DNA of 64,000 nucleotides from HT1-32 sp040219025 (lineage in GTDB: Bacteria > Pseudomonadota > Alphaproteobacteria > Rhodospirillales > HT1-32), in NCBI GenBank assembly GCA_040219025.1, contig JAVJTE010000008.1, positions 40,597 to 104,596 on the forward strand, in the 5' to 3' direction. The notes under the pieces are model-generated. The model saw only the letters and a program-made list of their open reading frames with translations, did not search any database and had not been told where the DNA came from. This document shows positions 17,254-25,739 of this stretch, piece by piece (positions within the stretch are counted from its first letter, which is position 1; every line of letters begins with the position of its first letter). The position numbers were made by a program, and so were the translations under genes.

Positions 17254-17814
17254 ATGTCTGACGGTCGTTATCTCCTGCCAGAGTTTGACGTTAAGCCGGA
17301 CGGTAATCGCTGTCGGCTGACGATCATCATTCCGGGATCAATCGAGTTCTCATTCGTCATGGAATGGGGACAGCTTGAGGAACTGTTTGCCGACGCGGTT
17401 CCGTTCATTGATCCGGGCAAGGCGTCAAAGCGCCGGGCCGATGAGCGGGAAGCGGGACGGGATGCAAAGCTGCGTGCCTATCGTGCTGATGGTGACGCCA
17501 GAGGCCGTGAGATCGTCCAGACCTTCGATGATCTGAAAGCGCAGGGCTATCCATCCAGAGAGGCTTGGGTTGTTGTGTCGGAAGCTACCGGCCTCCGGAT
17601 ATCAACCGCTAAATGGTTTGCCAGCTATCACAGACGGCTGGAACGGGAACGCCTCGTTGAACATGTGCGCAAGCTGTTGAAACAGGGCCGTACGGTTCGT
17701 GATGTCGCCGCAGGGCTGAACCTTCCGAAAAGCACAGTCTGGGATATCGCCTCACAAGGCCAGCAAAGCCCCTCCAATGCCCGTAAGGGCACGGGAGGGC
17801 TCAAAGATGCCTGA
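17254..17814 (+). CDS. element-encoded protein with C-terminal helix-turn-helix
   Basis: A 186-residue protein of unknown function. The first 60 residues look like a beta-rich domain (CRLTIIIPGSIEFSF). The middle is strongly charged and helical (SKRRADEREAGRDAKLRAYR). The C-terminal part has two helix-turn-helix-like stretches (YPSREAWVVVSEATGLRISTAKWF; GRTVRDVAAGLNLPKSTVWDIA), the second close to the Sigma70-r4/resolvase type. The ATG at 17254 has GGGAGG six bases upstream; the frame opens earlier at a TTG. It is the first gene inside attL. It may bind element DNA, for example as a regulator or accessory replication factor; that is inference. Confidence 0.65.
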   Translation: MSDGRYLLPEFDVKPDGNRCRLTIIIPGSIEFSFVMEWGQLEELFADAVPFIDPGKASKRRADEREAGRDAKLRAYRADGDARGREIVQTFDDLKAQGYPSREAWVVVSEATGLRISTAKWFASYHRRLERERLVEHVRKLLKQGRTVRDVAAGLNLPKSTVWDIASQGQQSPSNARKGTGGLKDA

Positions 17815-17876
17815 ACTCTTCCAGAGGCTACACATAGACGGTTGCAAGGGACGCAGGGCGGCGAAGGCCGGGTCAG

Positions 17877-18052
17877 GCCCCTTCTCGGGAGACCGCGCCT
17901 TGGCGCGGCGGAAGGGGCTTGATGCGGTCGTAGTCGCCCTAAACGCTATCTGGGCGGTTGCAGGAAGAAAGGACGGCGCGCAGCGACGACCTGTACGCCC
18001 TGCAACCCTGCCCGCTGGCGAAGTGCAGGGGTCTGGGGGCAAGGCCCCCAGA
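17877..18052. other. structured non-coding region upstream of rep, candidate origin
   Basis: The gap between the helix-turn-helix gene and the membrane protein gene contains a nested stem (GCCCCTTC 17877-17884 with GAAGGGGC 17911-17918, enclosing CCGCGCC/GGCGCGG). A second stem is TCTGGGGG (18032-18039) with the CCCCCAGA that follows its 5-base loop. Rolling-circle replicons usually place a nicking hairpin and a single-strand origin near rep, so this is the best candidate region. The second stem may instead terminate the minus-strand gene ending at 18068. Confidence 0.4.
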
Positions 18053-18067
18053 TGTAAAAACTTGAAC

Positions 18068-18679
18068 TCATTCGATTTCACTCAATTCGTCAATGATGAC
18101 ATTTTCGAATGTATCCAAGCTAGCATAAATTGTCTTAAATGCTCCATAGAACTCATCGCTATCTTTCGGAATTATTACTATCTCAGACATTTGATTATAT
18201 GCCCTTATGCAGTCCAAAATGCCAGATACCGCAATAACAACGGACATTTTCTGGGTCCTTATGACCTGAAAATTTTCGAGGAATACTGGTGTTTTAATTT
18301 CAGTAAAAATAAATTCCTCATTAGGGTCTCTATTTGCATAAGAAATATCAATATTGAGAAAAGATTTCGAAACACGAGAAACCTCAGAGGCTATTATAGA
18401 GGCGCCATATACTGTATCTCGGCTTCTTTGTTCGGCATCAATTCTCATTTGTGCTTTGATCGGGAGTTGGGCAGCAGCGTAAACACTAAATACAGTGAAA
18501 ATTGCAGCGACCAGCCCGAGAATACTCGCGAAGAAGGTCTGATAGTTGCCAACGATTATGGCAAAATCGGAATTTGGTGCGCTTGTTATTATAATGACCG
18601 AGTAGGCAACCAAACTCGCGAGACCAGCTCCAAATATTATCGCAGTGACGAAAAGAATTGGGCCTATTTTCATGCTCAT
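18068..18679 (-). CDS. AT-rich two-helix membrane protein of unknown function
   Basis: About 203 residues from the ATG at 18679 (a longer frame opens at 18769). There are two hydrophobic helices (about 6-33 and 47-70), then a cytoplasmic helical region (SVYAAAQLPIKAQMRIDAEQ) and a C-terminal alpha/beta part rich in acidic residues. I recognise no domain. The base composition is visibly AT-rich compared with the flanking element genes, and it is the only gene on the opposite strand, between the putative origin and rep. That pattern is typical of cargo acquired separately. A role in exclusion or defence is possible, but nothing in the sequence proves it. Confidence 0.7.
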   Translation of the reverse strand: MSMKIGPILFVTAIIFGAGLASLVAYSVIIITSAPNSDFAIIVGNYQTFFASILGLVAAIFTVFSVYAAAQLPIKAQMRIDAEQRSRDTVYGASIIASEVSRVSKSFLNIDISYANRDPNEEFIFTEIKTPVFLENFQVIRTQKMSVVIAVSGILDCIRAYNQMSEIVIIPKDSDEFYGAFKTIYASLDTFENVIIDELSEIE

Positions 18680-18729
18680 CTTGATCTCTATCTCCCAACT
18701 GTAGGGGTAATTATTGCCCGGGGGCTCCG

Positions 18730-20040
18730 ATGAGCCTCCCCCTTGATATACACGCAAATAGTGTTTCACCCTACCCTCAAGGGTTGGGGATTACGGGGAC
18801 AACGGAACCCACGATATCCGCTGATGCTCACGTGGCCAATGAGGGCAAGAGCGAGCGCCACATGCTCCGGAGGAAGTCCGGGCAAGTACTCAAGCGCGAA
18901 CGAGTTTCCAAATGTGGTCAGAGGGCCATCGGTGGGCTGGTCACGCTCCACCACAACGAAGGGCATACACATTTCGGCGCTGTTGAGACTTGCGGGTCGG
19001 TCTGGCACTGCCCGGTCTGCGCAGCAAAAATATCAGAAGGCCGCAGGGTCGAGATAGACGCCATCATGCAAGGCCACCGTGAGGCCGGAGGGGTCGCGTT
19101 TATGGCGACCCTTACTATCCCGCATCGCCGGTTCCAGAACTGCGCTGAACTGCGTCGCTGCGTGGCAAACAGCTGGCGTGGTGTGAAGTCCGGCAAGGCA
19201 TGGCACCGCGCTCGGGATGGTCATGGCTGGATCGGCGATATCCGGGCGCTGGAAGTTACACACGGCGAGAACGGCTGGCACCCGCATCTGCATATCCTGA
19301 TCTTCTTCAAACCCGGCACGCCATGGGACGTGATGTACTCATTTGGCGGCTGGTTGTTCGATGCATGGGAAACAGCCGTTCACCGAGCGGGCTTTGGACG
19401 CCCCCGTAAATCAGCTTTCCGGTTCGATCAGGCCGACTGCACATCTGGCGCGGCTGATTATGTCAGCAAATGGGGTGCCTCGCTTGAACTGACGAAGGCG
19501 CATACGAAGCGAAGCAAGGGGGGGCGCACGCCCTGGCAGATACTCCGGGATTATGCAGCTGACGGTCTGGCGAGTGATGAAGCCTTGTTCGCTGAATATG
19601 CCTATGCCTTCAAGGGTGCCCGGCAACTGACGTGGAGCCGGAGTTTCAAGACGGCCTCCGGGGATATCGAACCCGGTATCCGGCAACGATATCTGACGGA
19701 TGATGAAGTTCCTGACGAGGAACTGGCCACCGAACCGCAGGCAGAAGAAACGCAGGTCGCAACATTCGACCGGGCGCTGTTTCACGAAATATCAAACCGG
19801 GGTGCAACCGCGACTGTTCTGTCAGCCCATGAGGCAGACGGGCTGGACGGCGTTCTGCGTTCCCTCACCCGATTAGGAATTCCTTGGCGGTTGTCAGAAA
19901 TCGCCGGGATCGAGAGGGGACGCTTCGTCCCCCTCATTTCACTGGGACTTACCCGGGCCAGCCCGGAGACATTCTCCGGGACATCCCGGGGACACGTCCC
20001 TTGTTTCGTAAACCGTTGCAAAGAAAGGAAAGTGCAATGA
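18730..20040 (+). CDS. rep: rolling-circle replication initiator, Rep_1-type HUH endonuclease
   Basis: A 436-residue Rep. It shows the features of rolling-circle initiators of the pC194/pUB110 superfamily: a Cys motif before the catalytic core (Cys88, WHCPVC with Cys94 and Cys97, then KISEGRR), motif 2 HPHLHIL with His186 and His188 as metal ligands and Glu175 just upstream, and motif 3 AADYVSKW with catalytic Tyr244 and Lys247. There is a single catalytic tyrosine, as in plasmid Reps. The protein would nick the element's origin and start single-strand replication, presumably of the excised circle. The last codons overlap the next gene (ATGA), so rep and the XRE gene are translationally coupled. 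Confidence 0.88.
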   Translation: MSLPLDIHANSVSPYPQGLGITGTTEPTISADAHVANEGKSERHMLRRKSGQVLKRERVSKCGQRAIGGLVTLHHNEGHTHFGAVETCGSVWHCPVCAAKISEGRRVEIDAIMQGHREAGGVAFMATLTIPHRRFQNCAELRRCVANSWRGVKSGKAWHRARDGHGWIGDIRALEVTHGENGWHPHLHILIFFKPGTPWDVMYSFGGWLFDAWETAVHRAGFGRPRKSAFRFDQADCTSGAADYVSKWGASLELTKAHTKRSKGGRTPWQILRDYAADGLASDEALFAEYAYAFKGARQLTWSRSFKTASGDIEPGIRQRYLTDDEVPDEELATEPQAEETQVATFDRALFHEISNRGATATVLSAHEADGLDGVLRSLTRLGIPWRLSEIAGIERGRFVPLISLGLTRASPETFSGTSRGHVPCFVNRCKERKVQ

Positions 20041-20846
20041 GTGGTCAGACTGAATTTGAATTGAAGGAAATGGGAACCCGCCTTCGGGATGCACGTGAAG
20101 GAGCGGGGATGTCCCGGGTGGCTCTCTCGAAAGCAACGGCCATTCCGGCCAAGGCTATCGAGAAATTTGAATACGGTTCGCAGGAACCATCCGTCACCCG
20201 GCTCCGGAAGATTTGTGAGACGCTTGGCGTACCGCAGTCGGATATTGTCCCGGGTGAAGATGAACCGCCCTTCGATATCGAGCCGGAGAGCAAACCCCGA
20301 AAGCCGGAAGTGACCCCGAAGGCAGTCGTGCAGACAACCGTTGATGTTACGCCCCGGGAGAAAGCTCGGGATATGCTCAACGCTCTTGATGAAATGCGGT
20401 TCGATGGTTTCGACGGATCAATCCGCAGCGCGTTGGCGCTGGTCGAGGACATCGCTTTCGAACTGCGGAGGCTGGAACCGGAAGACCTCATGGAACTGGC
20501 ACAGGACCGGAAGCTGCATCGCGATTCCTGTTCATCTGTGCAGGATCTGGAAAACCTGTTCGGCAAGGACGTTATTGCCGGTCAGGCCTATTGCGGCAAT
20601 GTCGAACAGCGGATCATCGACACGGCGGTATTCGGGGTCGATTTGTATTCGCTTGAATTGAAGTCTTTGACCAGACTGGCAGAGAAGTTGTCAGAGGTTT
20701 TCCCATCCATTGAAACGCCAATCATGTTCGTTGGATGGGGTGGCTACGAGAAGGTTGTGCCAATGCTCCGGCCTGTGCTTCGGGGAATGGCTTTTTCTGG
20801 CCGCCCCGAACCTCTGAAAGACACAGCAAAATTCCCGATCCGGTGA
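20037..20846 (+). CDS. XRE-family helix-turn-helix regulator with unknown C-terminal domain
   Basis: A 269-residue protein from the ATG at 20037, preceded by AAAGGAAAG. An XRE/Cro helix-turn-helix occupies about residues 10-65 (MGTRLRDAREGAGMSRVALSKATAIPAKAIEKFEYG). A Pro/Lys-rich linker and a helical C-terminal domain follow (VTPREKARDMLNALDEM ... FVGWGGYEKVV) that I do not recognise. It overlaps the rep stop by 4 bp, so it is probably a copy-control or maintenance regulator of rep; that role is inference. There is no peptidase motif of the LexA/CI type. Confidence 0.8.
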   Translation: MSGQTEFELKEMGTRLRDAREGAGMSRVALSKATAIPAKAIEKFEYGSQEPSVTRLRKICETLGVPQSDIVPGEDEPPFDIEPESKPRKPEVTPKAVVQTTVDVTPREKARDMLNALDEMRFDGFDGSIRSALALVEDIAFELRRLEPEDLMELAQDRKLHRDSCSSVQDLENLFGKDVIAGQAYCGNVEQRIIDTAVFGVDLYSLELKSLTRLAEKLSEVFPSIETPIMFVGWGGYEKVVPMLRPVLRGMAFSGRPEPLKDTAKFPIR

Positions 20847-20971
20847 ATGAATGTGATTTTCGAACTTCGGGGGTGCAGGTCATGATTTTGTGCCCCCGGA
20901 GCATTCCTCATCGATATATGCCAAATACCACTTGCATTGTAACGTCAATTTGGGGTAATTTTCACACCATT

Positions 20972-21571
20972 ATGAATGACGATGCAAAAGAAAGCTTTCT
21001 TGACCCTTCGAACGTTTACCTTGGTAAACGATTGGAGCAAGAACGGCTTGCCCGGAAAATGTCGAGATACGAGTTAGCAAAGATCGCTGGGGTCAGTCCA
21101 AACTCAATTGCGAACTGGGAAAAAGCAGGCACCCCTGAGGGGAAGTTCCCGCCTCTCCCGAAAATCATCCGACTTTGTAAGATTTTTGATATCGACCCGA
21201 GAAGTATCTTTGATCTCGTCGTTTGGACAGAAAACCAAGATGGCTTTTTTACTGAACATGGCGAATCAACTTCATCTGACACGGCTTTGCCAGAAGATGG
21301 GCCACAGCAGTTCAGTTTTGTGCATCACTGGGCGGCTGAACCAGAATGGTTGAGATGGAAACCAACCGTTCAAGATCGCGATGATATGTACGCCCATTTC
21401 ATGACAATTCATCATGAGCAAGACGTTATCATAGAAAAACTAAACAGTCTTTTGGATGAAAAAAAAGAACGGCCCAATCTCGATAAGAAATTGGACCGTT
21501 CCCTGAATACCACTAACGAACAAGCTGTTGGCGCAGCTTCCACTGAAACCCCAAAAACGGAGGATCAATGA
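20972..21571 (+). CDS. second XRE-family regulator
   Basis: About 199 residues from the ATG at 20972. The frame is open from 20735, but that part overlaps the preceding gene. An XRE helix-turn-helix lies at residues 17-75 (LGKRLEQERLARKMSRYELAKIAGVSPNSIANWEKAG). A poorly structured C-terminal region holds an acidic patch and a charged coiled-coil-like segment (HHEQDVIIEKLNSLLDEKKE). The DNA is more AT-rich than its neighbours. The upstream gap has no clear ribosome binding site. It overlaps the excisionase-like gene by 4 bp (ATGA), which suggests control of excision and integration. Confidence 0.75.
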   Translation: MNDDAKESFLDPSNVYLGKRLEQERLARKMSRYELAKIAGVSPNSIANWEKAGTPEGKFPPLPKIIRLCKIFDIDPRSIFDLVVWTENQDGFFTEHGESTSSDTALPEDGPQQFSFVHHWAAEPEWLRWKPTVQDRDDMYAHFMTIHHEQDVIIEKLNSLLDEKKERPNLDKKLDRSLNTTNEQAVGAASTETPKTEDQ

Positions 21572-21788
21572 TGTCGTCTGTAGCGGCAGATAATATCGAT
21601 ATCCCGACTTATTCGCAAGAGAAGCCGGAATACGTCAATCTCAAAGCCATAGCCAAGAAACTGGGGCTTTCTTACGAGACCGTGCGCCGAATGGCACGGG
21701 ATCAAGAGTTCCCGACTTTTCGACGCAACGGAACAGGCCGCATCTTGGTGCGGCGCTCTGATTTCGATACTTATCTGGAGAACAATAC

Positions 21789-22936
<1,148 letters not shown>

Positions 22937-22955
22937 GAAACTTGGTGCGGCGGGA

Positions 22956-22984
22956 TAATTAGGGAGTGTCGGGCCGCCGTGCAA
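22956..22984 (-). promoter_or_regulatory. tRNA-Ala promoter
   Basis: On the minus strand TTGCAC (22984-22979) and TAATTA (22961-22956) are separated by 17 bp and lie 20 bp upstream of the tRNA 5' end, a good sigma-70-type match. Confidence 0.65.
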
Positions 22985-22994
22985 GCCTAAATGA

Positions 22995-23357
22995 TCACGT
23001 CCGGTCGGTATCGTCGTCACCGCCGATGTTTTCGCGCACTTCCGACAGATCATCGTCATCGTCACCGCCGATATCCGATGTATCCTCGATCAGCGATTCA
23101 TCATCGTCATCATCATCGTCATCGTCGTCATCAATCAGGTCATCATCGTCATCGACGTCAACGACCTTCTTCAGCTTGGGTTTTGCGCGTGATTTCGCAG
23201 CATCACTGGGTGACTGGGTCTGGCGTTTCAGCTTCAGAGCTGCCAGCGGATCATGTTCGGTACCACATTTCGGGCAGATGATCGGGGACTTTGCGAGGTC
23301 GTAAAACTTCAGCCCGCAAGATCCGCAAATTCGCTTTGCGCCACGTTCCGGTAACAT
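22995..23357 (-). CDS. TIGR02300 family protein with poly-aspartate tail
   Basis: About 120 residues from the ATG at 23357. The N-terminal zinc-ribbon-like part has two CxxC pairs (ICGSCGLKFYDL and IICPKCGTEH) typical of the alphaproteobacterial TIGR02300 family, whose function is unknown. The C-terminal half is almost entirely acidic, with a run of 11 aspartates and several shorter ones, encoded by a GAT/GAC microsatellite. It is divergent from aroA, the usual neighbour of this family as I recall. It is presumably cytoplasmic. Confidence 0.85.
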   Translation of the reverse strand: MLPERGAKRICGSCGLKFYDLAKSPIICPKCGTEHDPLAALKLKRQTQSPSDAAKSRAKPKLKKVVDVDDDDDLIDDDDDDDDDDDESLIEDTSDIGGDDDDDLSEVRENIGGDDDTDRT

Positions 23358-23541
23358 CTGATGTACTCTCCATCCGTCTTGACAGTCTCGACCAGCATGG
23401 CCTTCGGGGCGTTTGCCATGATCGTTGCTCACTGTCAAAAGCAAATCTTGTGTCTGCGGAAATTAGATCAAAGGGGTCGCGGCAGGCGAGGGTTCGTGAT
23501 ATCCCCGCCGCCTGTAGTAGTTGATGCGACAAGGCGGAAAA

Positions 23542-24876
23542 ATGCAGCCTTTTGAGTCTCGCCCTTCACGGGGCCTTCAGGGTGTTGTCTCGGCCCCCGG
23601 CGACAAGTCCATTTCACACCGCAGCCTGATGCTCGGCGGGCTCGCTGTCGGCGAGACGACGATCACCGGCCTGCTGGAGGGTGAGGATGTTCTGGCCACG
23701 GCTGACGCGATGCGGGCCTTCGGTGCAGAGATCAGCCGCGATGCCGACGGGGTCTGGCATGTCCATGGCCGGGGGATCGGCGCGCTCTGCGAGCCGGATG
23801 ACATCATCGACATGGGTAATGCGGGCACCGGGGTGCGCCTGCTGATGGGCATTGCCGCAACTCATCCCGTGACGGTGGTCTTTACCGGCGATGCCAGCCT
23901 GCGCCGGCGTCCGATGGAACGTATTGCAGCCCCGCTCCGCCTGTTCGGGGCTGAATTCAGCGGGCGTGAGGGGACCCTGTTGCCGCTGACCGTGACCGGT
24001 GCCGCCAATCCGCTGCCGGTCGATTACGAAACACCGGTGGCCTCGGCCCAGGTGAAATCGGCGGTCCTGCTGGCCGGCCTCAATGCGCCGGGCCGCACAA
24101 CCGTGGTGGAGAGGGTGCGCACCCGCGACCATACCGAACGGATGCTGACCCATTTCGGCGCGATGGTGACGACAGAGGAACTGGCAGACGGTGCGGCGCG
24201 TATCACGCTGGACGGCCAGCCCGAGCTGACGGGCCGTGCAATTGTGGTCCCCGGTGACCCCAGCTCTGCCGCCTTCCCGCTGGTTGCCGGATTGCTGACC
24301 GAAGGCTCCGAGGTTGTTGTGCGCAATGTCGGCCTGAACCCCGGCAGAACCGGGCTGTTCACGACCCTGCGGGAAATGGGTGCGGATATTGCCTTCCTGA
24401 ATGAGCGTGTCGAAGCCGGAGAGCCGGTTGCCGATATCCGTGCAAGATACAGTCGCCTGAAGGCTGTCGAGGTGCCTGCCGCACGCGCAGCTTCGATGAT
24501 CGATGAATATCCGGTGCTCGCAGCCGCAGCGGCAACGGCGCAGGGGATTACCAGATTTACCGGTGTCGGCGAGTTGCGGGTCAAGGAGAGCGACCGGCTG
24601 GCACTGGTTGCCGCCGGGCTTGCGCAATGCGGGGTTACCGTTGAGGAAGGACCGGACTGGCTGACCATAACCGGCTGTGACGGGCCACCACCAGGCGGGG
24701 CGGAGGCGGTTGTCACCAGTCTTGATCACCGGATCTGCATGGCCTTTCTGGTCTTCGGACTGGCCTGCCGCAACCCGGTGACGATTGACGACGCCACACC
24801 CATTGCCACCAGTTTTCCCGGTTTCATTGCCCTGATGCAGGGGCTTGGTGCCGATCTGGCGGAGAGTGTTTCGTGA
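23542..24876 (+). CDS. aroA: 3-phosphoshikimate 1-carboxyvinyltransferase (EPSP synthase)
   Basis: A 444-residue enzyme of the shikimate pathway that transfers enolpyruvyl from PEP to shikimate 3-phosphate. Visible landmarks are PGDKSISHRSLMLGGLAVGET (Lys21 region), GNAGTGVRLLMG, and RVKESDRLALVAAGL near residue 355 with the PEP-binding Lys/Glu/Arg. The sequence is class II-like (the GNAGTGVR loop with Ala where class I has Gly-Thr-Ala-Met). ATGs at 23524 and 23542 are both possible; I prefer 23542 because AAGGCGG precedes it. Its stop overlaps the cmk GTG. Confidence 0.95.
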   Translation: MQPFESRPSRGLQGVVSAPGDKSISHRSLMLGGLAVGETTITGLLEGEDVLATADAMRAFGAEISRDADGVWHVHGRGIGALCEPDDIIDMGNAGTGVRLLMGIAATHPVTVVFTGDASLRRRPMERIAAPLRLFGAEFSGREGTLLPLTVTGAANPLPVDYETPVASAQVKSAVLLAGLNAPGRTTVVERVRTRDHTERMLTHFGAMVTTEELADGAARITLDGQPELTGRAIVVPGDPSSAAFPLVAGLLTEGSEVVVRNVGLNPGRTGLFTTLREMGADIAFLNERVEAGEPVADIRARYSRLKAVEVPAARAASMIDEYPVLAAAAATAQGITRFTGVGELRVKESDRLALVAAGLAQCGVTVEEGPDWLTITGCDGPPPGGAEAVVTSLDHRICMAFLVFGLACRNPVTIDDATPIATSFPGFIALMQGLGADLAESVS

Positions 24877-25496
24877 CGGTTGTGATTGCCGTGGATGGCC
24901 CGGCGGCGTCCGGCAAGGGCACGCTGTCAAAATGGCTGGCGGAACATTTCGGCTTCGACCATCTGGATACCGGTCTGCTGTACCGGGCAGTCGGGGTGAT
25001 TTCCGGGGCGTCCGGCCGGGACCCGGCGGAGGTTGCAGCGGCACTGACCCCGGCGGATCTGGAACAGCCGGGACTGCGCAGTGCCGGTGCGGGCGAGGCG
25101 GCGTCGGTTGTCGCGGCTCTTCCCGCTGTCCGGGAGCGGCTGCTGGAATTTCAGCGTAACCTGGCGGCCAGTCCGCCGGGCGGGCAGGGTATTGTCATCG
25201 ACGGGCGCGATATCGGCACCGTCATCTGCCCGAATGCCGATGTGAAGCTGTTCATCACCGCCACTGCCGGGGAACGGGCCGGTCGGCGGCACCGGGAGCT
25301 TGACGGGCGCGGTGAAGATGTGTCGTTTGACACCGTGCTGCGGGATATCCGGTCGCGCGACAAACGTGACAGTGAACGGGAGACGGCACCGCTGATGGCG
25401 GCAGCGGATGCGGTTCAGATCGACACGACGGAACTGGATATCGAGGCGGCCTGTGCCGCGGCGCTTGCAGCCTGTCGGGCGCGACTGGGCGGCTGA
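24873..25496 (+). CDS. cmk: cytidylate kinase
   Basis: A 207-residue kinase that phosphorylates CMP and dCMP. The P-loop GPAASGKGT is at 9-17, DTGLLYRAVG follows, and the substrate motif DGRDIGTVICPNADVKLFITA is present. The start is GTG, overlapping the aroA stop by 4 bp. aroA-cmk-rpsA is the standard alphaproteobacterial order. Confidence 0.95.
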   Translation: MTVVIAVDGPAASGKGTLSKWLAEHFGFDHLDTGLLYRAVGVISGASGRDPAEVAAALTPADLEQPGLRSAGAGEAASVVAALPAVRERLLEFQRNLAASPPGGQGIVIDGRDIGTVICPNADVKLFITATAGERAGRRHRELDGRGEDVSFDTVLRDIRSRDKRDSERETAPLMAAADAVQIDTTELDIEAACAAALAACRARLGG

Positions 25497-25595
25497 GCAG
25501 ATCTGTTGCCGCAGGACAGAGGCCGGCCCTGCAGATCAGAATCGGATCAGTCGGCTCAATATATGGCGGAATCCGTTGTTTTTCGGAGGATTCGC

Positions 25596-25622
25596 TTGAC
25601 TTGGCGCAGCCGCCGCGCAAAT
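25596..25622 (+). promoter_or_regulatory. candidate rpsA promoter
   Basis: TTGACT at 25596-25601 and GCAAAT at 25617-25622 with a short 15-bp spacer lie in the 243-bp gap before rpsA. The -35 matches the alphaproteobacterial CTTGAC preference; the -10 is weak. The remaining leader of about 110 nt could carry autoregulatory structure, as known for rpsA elsewhere. Confidence 0.35.
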
Positions 25623-25739
25623 TGCACGCCGCGAAAGGGCCACAAGAGCCTGTAGGCGGTGCTAATCAGCCAATTTTCCAACAAAGACCGCCGGAGACAA
25701 CCGGCAGGCCAGACAAATGATCGAAAGGACGAATTATTT

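Noticed and set aside
17777..18733. A 318-codon plus-strand frame across the element's non-coding region and membrane protein gene
   Set aside because: It reads antisense to the AT-rich membrane protein and shows no domain; the minus-strand frame has real membrane helices.
23090..23160. GAT/GAC repeats as a CRISPR-like or satellite array
   Set aside because: They encode the acidic tail of the TIGR02300 protein and have no spacer structure. No CRISPR array is visible in the window.
23614..25044. A 476-codon minus-strand frame opposite aroA and cmk
   Set aside because: A shadow of two clear genes; no family features.
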